A stretch of 9,590 bases of DNA from Planctomycetota bacterium (lineage in GTDB: Bacteria; Planctomycetota; SZUA-567), in the NCBI GenBank assembly GCA_031270145.1, contig JAISYD010000014.1, positions 1 to 9,590 of the forward strand. The letters run 5' to 3'. The notes below the pieces were generated by a model. That model worked only from the letters and a program-made list of their open reading frames with translations. It was not told the origin of the DNA and did no database searches. The position numbers and the translations under genes were made by a program. How positions within the stretch are numbered: position 1 is the first letter of the stretch; each line of letters begins with the position of its first letter. Of this stretch, positions 5,868-9,590 are shown piece by piece.

Positions 5868-8471
5868 TCACTTGACTAGCCCTTCTCCGAGCAGGGGCGA
5901 CATGCCCTTGCCGTCCGGCAGCACCAACCCCTCGCTGGTGACGGGCGGCAGGCTCGTTCCTCTGGAAGGATCGAAAGGCTCCGGGTCGGGCGCCCGCTGG
6001 ACTGGCGCGGGTTCGGGGGTCGGCGGAAAGCTGGCGGCGCCAAAATCAGGCGCCTCCACGGGAAGCTCCGGGGGAGGTTCCGGCATTTGCGTCCCCTCGT
6101 CGCCGGCCTCGCTAAAATCCCAACCCGGGGGAATTTCGGCCGGCGTTTGGCTCTCCTCCGCCCCGGCCTCGCCAAAGGACATTCCCTCCCAGCCCGGGGG
6201 AATCCCGGCCGGTGAAGACTCCCCGCCTTCCGGCCAGGTTTCGCCCGGGGCGATCAACGGTTCGCCGATCACCAATTGGCCGGGCTCCGGCTCGACAAAC
6301 AAAACCCCGCCGCCGGGATATACCTCCGCGTCTGGCTCAATCGGAGACGCCGGAGCGGCCTCGCTCAATTGTCCGGCGTCGGTTTCCAGCAAGCCTTCCG
6401 TATCGCCGATCAGCGCATCCGGCAAAATCGCCTCTTCCAAATTGGAGAACACATCGCCGGCCGATGCGGCCGGCACGGCGGCGGCCCCTCCGGCCTCGCC
6501 GGGAAAAACAAAGACGTCGGTCGCGTCTTCCGACCGCAACGGAGGTTCTTTCGGGGAACTGGGCGGCGGCGGACGGTTGGACAAGGTTGGCGGCGGAGCG
6601 TCTGAATCCCTGTCGGACGGCATGGGCAGGGAAAGCCCCCGCAAAATATCGGCGCTGTCGGCGGCGGAATAGTCCTCCGCCGGGATGGGCGCGACTATGC
6701 CGGCGGTCGGCAAGGCCGATCCCGAATCGCCGGGCCGGGGCGCCGCCGGCTCGGCGGCCGAACCGTCCGGAGCCCCAACAGGCGGGGAGTGGGTGGCAAG
6801 GGAGGAAAAATTAGACAAGGCCGGAGGAGTCTCGCTTCGGGCGGCGGCGGAATCGGCCGGAGCGGCGGGTGGGCGGATTTGCGACCAGGCGGAGGGAGGG
6901 CCGCCGACCTGATCCGCCCAGCCGGGAACCGGGCCGGGAGGCGGCGAATCGGAGGGGGCGGCGACCTCGGTCCATTTGGGGCGCGGCGCCGGCGCGGCAG
7001 GGGGAGCCGAGAAGGCGGACGACCAGGTGCGGTAGCCCGAGGCCTCGGGCGGCGCCGCGGCGGACTCGCCGCTATAATCCAAGGCGGGGATGGCGGAGGT
7101 CGGCGCCGCCGGTTCGGCGTTGCCGGCGAAAGGATTGGCGCCGACGCCGTCGAGGTTGAAAATGCCGTTATTGGCGGCGCCGGAGGAAAATTCGGACGGG
7201 AGCGGCAGGGTGACGCCGCCGGTGGCGGCGATCGGACGCCGGTCGTCGACCTGGGGCGCCATGGGAATGCCGGCCGAGTCGGCGACAATGCTCCAGGCCT
7301 CAATGTCAACTTCCGGCCTGGCCGCTGGCGGATCAAATGCTGGAGCGGAAGAGAACGGCGCGCCGACGGCGCGGCCCCGATCCCGGGCGGAGCGGGCAAG
7401 CCAATCCGACCAGCGCGGGCCATCCAGGCCGAAATCCTCCCCGGTTAAGCGGGAAAGGCTGGCCCTGGCGGTTTCCAATTCGTCGGCGGAGATTTGCTCC
7501 GCCCCCAGGTTCATCACTCCGGCCAGGAACTCCGTCGCCTCGGGGTAGTCGGCCAAGGCGGCCAGGGTGGTTTTGCGCACGCCGGGATCCCGGCGGCAGG
7601 CGTCCTGCAGGGCGGCCGCGCTCCTGGCGTCATGGAATTTGGCCAGAGCCAGGGCGGCCTCCCGGCGCACCAGGGGATCGGCGTCGTCCGCCAGAGCCTT
7701 TTCCAAGGCCGGTCGGCCGGCGATTCCGGCCCGGCCGATTTCCCCAATGGCCCAGGCCGAGGCGGCGCGACCCTGGGGATCGGGGCAAGCCGCCAGCGCC
7801 ATGCCCAGGGCGCCGGCCGACCGAGTGAGCTTGGCGTGGCCAAGCAGGCGGGCGTAGCCGTCCAGGGGCGTCAATTGCCGGGTCACCGCCTTTTCGGCGT
7901 CGGCGATGGAGGCCGAATCGTCCAGTTCAAAGAGCGCGCGAGCGGCGGCCCGCCGCGTCAGGGGGGAGGGATCGGTCAGCCGATGTCGGATGGCGGGCAG
8001 GTTTTCCCGGGCGCCCAGCCGGCTCAGGGCGGCTATGGCGCCGGCCCGGATTTCGGGCCTGGCGTCCGCCATGGCCCGGACGATTTCCGGCAACGCCTGC
8101 TCGCGGTTGGCGAGGATCCAGGAAAAGCCCCCGGCCTCGGCCTCGCCGCCGGCGGCGACATTCCACAATTCGCGGCGGAGGCGATCCGCGTCCAGCCGGG
8201 GCCGGGCGGCTTGGCTTTCCGCCGCCAGCATCATGGCCTGGATCACTTCGTCCCGCGCCCCATTCGCCTTCAGGGCAATCATGCCCCGGGTGGAAAGGTC
8301 GAAGGCGGCGAGGGACGACTGGATCTTGGCGATGACCAATGGCGCCGTCAAGCCCGCCCGCGTCATGGCGATGACGTCGGCGTTGGTCAAGGTTTCGCCG
8401 CCCGGCGCGGCCGCGGCGGCGAGCAGGGCGAGGCAGGGCAAAAACATCCGGACGCCGATTCTGGTCTTCAT
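5868..8471 (-). CDS. Secreted HEAT-repeat protein with long proline-rich disordered C-terminus
   Basis: Function unknown. I chose the ATG at 8471 (867 residues) because GAGGAA lies 7 nt upstream and a signal peptide follows at once: MKTR, then a hydrophobic stretch FLPCLALLAAAAA at 10-22. An in-frame ATG at 8525 would add 18 polar residues and has no Shine-Dalgarno. No lipobox Cys sits at the cleavage region, so this is a type I signal and the product should be periplasmic or exported. Residues 28-82 form a helical unit beginning LTNADVIAMTRAGL and ending DEVIQAMM, like a small N-terminal domain seen in many bacterial secreted proteins. Residues about 120-345 are HEAT-like helical repeats (PEIRAGAIAALSRLG at 139-153; DPLVRREAALALAKF at 265-279), closing with LTGEDFGLDGPRW at 342-354. 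Residues 370-867 are Pro/Ala/Ser/Gly-rich, increasingly acidic and probably disordered, with scattered Trp motifs (YRTWSS, PKWTEV, PGWADQ, SAWSQI). HEAT arrays usually bind proteins, so a scaffold at the envelope is plausible. It leads the run with ABC-F and comEC. Confidence 0.8.
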   Translation of the reverse strand: MKTRIGVRMFLPCLALLAAAAAPGGETLTNADVIAMTRAGLTAPLVIAKIQSSLAAFDLSTRGMIALKANGARDEVIQAMMLAAESQAARPRLDADRLRRELWNVAAGGEAEAGGFSWILANREQALPEIVRAMADARPEIRAGAIAALSRLGARENLPAIRHRLTDPSPLTRRAAARALFELDDSASIADAEKAVTRQLTPLDGYARLLGHAKLTRSAGALGMALAACPDPQGRAASAWAIGEIGRAGIAGRPALEKALADDADPLVRREAALALAKFHDARSAAALQDACRRDPGVRKTTLAALADYPEATEFLAGVMNLGAEQISADELETARASLSRLTGEDFGLDGPRWSDWLARSARDRGRAVGAPFSSAPAFDPPAARPEVDIEAWSIVADSAGIPMAPQVDDRRPIAATGGVTLPLPSEFSSGAANNGIFNLDGVGANPFAGNAEPAAPTSAIPALDYSGESAAAPPEASGYRTWSSAFSAPPAAPAPRPKWTEVAAPSDSPPPGPVPGWADQVGGPPSAWSQIRPPAAPADSAAARSETPPALSNFSSLATHSPPVGAPDGSAAEPAAPRPGDSGSALPTAGIVAPIPAEDYSAADSADILRGLSLPMPSDRDSDAPPPTLSNRPPPPSSPKEPPLRSEDATDVFVFPGEAGGAAAVPAASAGDVFSNLEEAILPDALIGDTEGLLETDAGQLSEAAPASPIEPDAEVYPGGGVLFVEPEPGQLVIGEPLIAPGETWPEGGESSPAGIPPGWEGMSFGEAGAEESQTPAEIPPGWDFSEAGDEGTQMPEPPPELPVEAPDFGAASFPPTPEPAPVQRAPDPEPFDPSRGTSLPPVTSEGLVLPDGKGMSPLLGEGLVK
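6075..6203 (-). repeat. Two-copy tandem peptide repeat (IPPGW units) in the HEAT-protein tail
   Basis: Within the disordered tail, residues 757-779 and 780-799 are imperfect copies. Both begin IPPGW, continue through F(G/S)EAG, and end in a (S/T)Q(T/M)PxE segment. The DNA also matches, most clearly over the cccgggggaat blocks near 6124-6135 and 6193-6203. The two units abut, which points to a local duplication that has since diverged. The purpose of the repeat is unknown. Confidence 0.7.
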
Positions 8472-8478
8472 AAGCCGA

Positions 8479-8484
8479 TTCCTC
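8479..8484 (-). promoter_or_regulatory. Ribosome-binding site GAGGAA of the HEAT-repeat protein
   Basis: On the minus strand GAGGAA lies 7 nt before the ATG at 8471. It decides the start, since the in-frame ATG at 8525 has no purine-rich site upstream and would place polar residues before the signal peptide. Confidence 0.7.
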
Positions 8485-8543
8485 GTTTGCCAGCCAGGTT
8501 GAGCCTTGGGATTCACCCGTTCCATGCTAACACAAGAGGCGGG

Positions 8544-8582
8544 AAAAAACCAGAGATCCGGGAATCGCCGCCGCCGATTTCC
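8544..8582 (-). terminator. Weak candidate terminator downstream of fabI
   Basis: On the minus strand, arms at 8582-8575 and 8567-8560 pair over 7 of 8 positions around a 7-nt loop, and TTTTTT follows at 8549-8544. The stem is interrupted by one mismatch and about 10 nt separate it from the T-run, which is longer than in a standard intrinsic terminator. If it works, fabI and the HEAT gene are separate transcripts. Confidence 0.25.
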
Positions 8583-8625
8583 GGTCCGGGTTGGCTAGCG
8601 GCCCGCCCGGCGGGAAGACGGCGGC

Positions 8626-9429
8626 TCAATCAAGGCTGACGGCCCGCTTGACAATGGCCTGGTCGAAGAAATTGACGCTCATGCCGGCGTCAACCACATG
8701 CCGCTGGGCGTTGATGCCGCTGGAGCGGGGGCTGAGAAGGAACAGGGCGAGGTCCGCCACCTCGCGGGTTTCCAGGGCGCGCTTCCGGAGCGTCGCCTTT
8801 TCGGCGAAGAGGTAGTTGTCGAGATAGCCGGGAATGCCGGCGGACGAGGCGGTCTTGAGGAGCCCGGCGTTGACGGCGTTGAAGCGCACCTCGGAAAAGG
8901 CGGAAAAGCTCTTGGCGAGGAAGGCCACCGACGCGTCCAGCGCCGCCTTGACCGGGGCCATGTAGCCGTAGCTTTCCGAGGCCATGCTGGTGTGGGAAAT
9001 GGATATGGTGACCACCGAGGCGTCCCGGGCGAACAAATCCCGGCAGGCGTTGGCCAGGGCGACCAGGCTGAACATGCTGACGTTCACCGCCTGGAGGAAG
9101 TCGGCCCGCCTCGTCTCGTGGAAGGGGCAAAGCCCACGGCTGTAATTGGCGAAGGCGATGGAATGGACCAGGCCGGCGAGGACCGGATGCCTTGCCCCGA
9201 GGCGGGCCGGCAGGGAAGCCAGGTCCTCCTCCCTTTCCATGTCGCAAATAAGGATGTCGGCGCCCGGGAACAACTTGGCCGCCGTCCGCTCCGCCGCCGC
9301 GTCCCGTACCGAAAGGACGACCTCGGCCCCCTCGGCCAACAAACCGGAGGCGATGTGCCAGGCCACGCTTTTCCGGTTGGCGACGCCGGCCACCAGAAAC
9401 GTTTTGCCGGCCAATCCAAGGAACGACAT
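8626..9429 (-). CDS. fabI: Enoyl-[acyl-carrier-protein] reductase, FabI-type SDR
   Basis: Cytoplasmic reductase that uses NAD(P)H to reduce trans-2-enoyl-ACP to acyl-ACP, the last step of each fatty-acid elongation cycle. The protein has 267 residues, the usual FabI length. The start is the ATG at 9429, with GGAGGG 7 nt upstream; a TTG at 9447 overlaps that site and is unlikely. The cofactor loop GVANRKSVAWHIA is at 15-27, an atypical FabI glycine motif. CDM at 62-64 is the expected adenine-contact position, and HSIAFAN is at 89-95. The catalytic pair fits Y154-x6-K161, as in FabI rather than the YxxxK of ordinary SDRs. Where E. coli FabI has a second active-site Tyr ten residues earlier, this protein has I144. 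NAGLLKT at 187-193 replaces the usual SAGPI(R/K)T. The C-terminus has LLSPRSSGINAQ at 231-242 and VVDAGMSVNFF at 245-255. Another SDR acting on a related substrate is possible but less likely. Confidence 0.83.
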   Translation of the reverse strand: MSFLGLAGKTFLVAGVANRKSVAWHIASGLLAEGAEVVLSVRDAAAERTAAKLFPGADILICDMEREEDLASLPARLGARHPVLAGLVHSIAFANYSRGLCPFHETRRADFLQAVNVSMFSLVALANACRDLFARDASVVTISISHTSMASESYGYMAPVKAALDASVAFLAKSFSAFSEVRFNAVNAGLLKTASSAGIPGYLDNYLFAEKATLRKRALETREVADLALFLLSPRSSGINAQRHVVDAGMSVNFFDQAIVKRAVSLD

Positions 9430-9436
9430 GCCCCTT

Positions 9437-9442
9437 CCCTCC
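9437..9442 (-). promoter_or_regulatory. Ribosome-binding site GGAGGG of fabI
   Basis: On the minus strand GGAGGG lies 7 nt before the ATG at 9429. It is the strongest Shine-Dalgarno in the window and fixes the start of fabI. Confidence 0.8.
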
Positions 9443-9450
9443 AGCAAAGC

Positions 9451-9481
9451 GCTGTCCCCGCTGCCCCCGGCGCCGGACAGC
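9451..9481 (-). promoter_or_regulatory. Inverted repeat between the upstream stop codon and the fabI ribosome-binding site
   Basis: A perfect 7-bp inverted repeat, GCTGTCC (9451-9457) and GGACAGC (9475-9481), encloses a 17-nt very GC-rich loop. On the minus strand it begins at the base directly after the TAG of the preceding gene and ends 8 nt before the fabI Shine-Dalgarno. No T-run follows, so it is a poor intrinsic terminator. It could be an mRNA hairpin that protects or attenuates the fabI message, or a protein-binding operator. The symmetry is seen; the function is inference. A 7-bp stem in DNA this rich in GC can also arise by chance. Confidence 0.4.
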
Positions 9482-9590
9482 CTAGACGGCCGTCAACGCG
9501 TATTCGAGGCACCCCAGGCCGAGTCTGGCCGCGTGATCGAGGGCGTCCCGCCAATCGGTTTCGGGGCCAATGCGCCGGAAATAGTCCTTG
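9482..9590 (-). CDS. C-terminal fragment of an unidentified protein, start outside window
   Basis: The last 35 codons of a minus-strand gene that enters from the right edge and ends in TAG at 9482-9484. The frame has GC-rich third positions like its neighbours and gives a natural-looking end, KDYFRRIGPETDWRDALDHA followed by ARLGLGCLEYALTAV. The other minus-strand frames here give Arg/Pro-rich sequence typical of non-coding frames in GC-rich DNA. A helix with a mixed charged and hydrophobic face is likely, but I do not recognise the family. It lies 52 nt upstream of fabI in the same direction and could share its transcript. Confidence 0.6.
   Translation of the reverse strand, partial: KDYFRRIGPETDWRDALDHAARLGLGCLEYALTAV

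Larger units (their letters stand above)
8472..8625. other. Intergenic region between fabI and the HEAT-repeat gene
   Basis: This 154-nt gap is the longest non-coding stretch in the window. It contains a short GC inverted repeat (cccgcc/ggcggg, 8602-8614) that lies 11 nt after the fabI stop and lacks a T-tract. It also holds the weaker hairpin and T-run listed separately, and the Shine-Dalgarno of the downstream gene. A promoter for the HEAT/ABC-F/comEC run would be expected here. The best -10-like sequence is TTAGCAT near 8523-8529 on the minus strand, but no convincing -35 sits upstream, so I do not call a promoter. Confidence 0.4.

Noticed and set aside
5868..7360. Possible frameshift or pseudogene in the low-complexity half of the HEAT-protein gene
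   Set aside because: The frame stays open to a natural stop 10 nt before the next gene, and the composition changes gradually. It is better read as a disordered tail than as decayed sequence.
7494..8639. A 381-codon open frame on the plus strand opposite the HEAT-repeat protein
   Set aside because: It is Gly/Gln/Arg-rich, has no motif, and runs across the gap into the end of fabI. The minus-strand gene has a signal peptide, a ribosome-binding site and HEAT repeats.

Overview
The window is high-GC bacterial chromosomal DNA, roughly two-thirds G+C or slightly more by eye, densely coded and with short intergenic gaps. No rRNA, tRNA, CRISPR array, insertion sequence or phage gene was seen. Lineage is uncertain. 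Two features make me lean weakly toward Planctomycetes or another PVC-type phylum. One is a FabI-type reductase with an atypical C-terminal half (SPRSSGINAQ, VVDAGM, VNFF). The other is a secreted HEAT-repeat protein whose repeats end in an LTGEDFGLDGPRW segment, like the 'LTG.(D/N)FG.D...W' endings I recall from that group. This is inference from memory, not a database result.

Layout, left to right. Positions 2-1582 (+) hold the 3' part of an Eco57I/TaqI-like adenine-N6 DNA methyltransferase whose N-terminus lies outside the window. It converges, with a 9-nt gap, on a minus-strand run that fills the rest of the window. Read in its direction of transcription (right to left), that run is: the last 35 codons of an unidentified gene (9590-9482); a 52-nt gap with a perfect 7-bp inverted repeat; fabI (9429-8626); a 154-nt gap with weak hairpins; a secreted HEAT-repeat protein with a very long proline-rich disordered tail (8471-5868); an ABC-F ATPase (5857-3962); and a ComEC/Rec2 DNA-uptake channel (3955-1592).

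The last three genes are separated by only 10 and 6 nt and are very probably one transcript. Whether fabI and the gene before it belong to the same transcript is unclear. FabI completes each cycle of fatty-acid elongation. The ABC-F protein probably acts at the ribosome. ComEC would move single-stranded DNA across the inner membrane. The HEAT protein is exported and its role is unknown. No obvious common pathway joins them.

The points most worth a second look are these: ComEC keeps a C-terminal region laid out like the metallo-beta-lactamase-like domain but has lost its metal-binding motif; the HEAT protein has an unusual three-part architecture and an internal IPPGW repeat; an inverted repeat sits between a stop codon and the fabI ribosome-binding site; FabI has Ile where one of the two active-site tyrosines is expected; and the word GCCGGC is apparently enriched. 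I found no convincing new defence or mobile system. The only defence-related gene visible is the partial methyltransferase.
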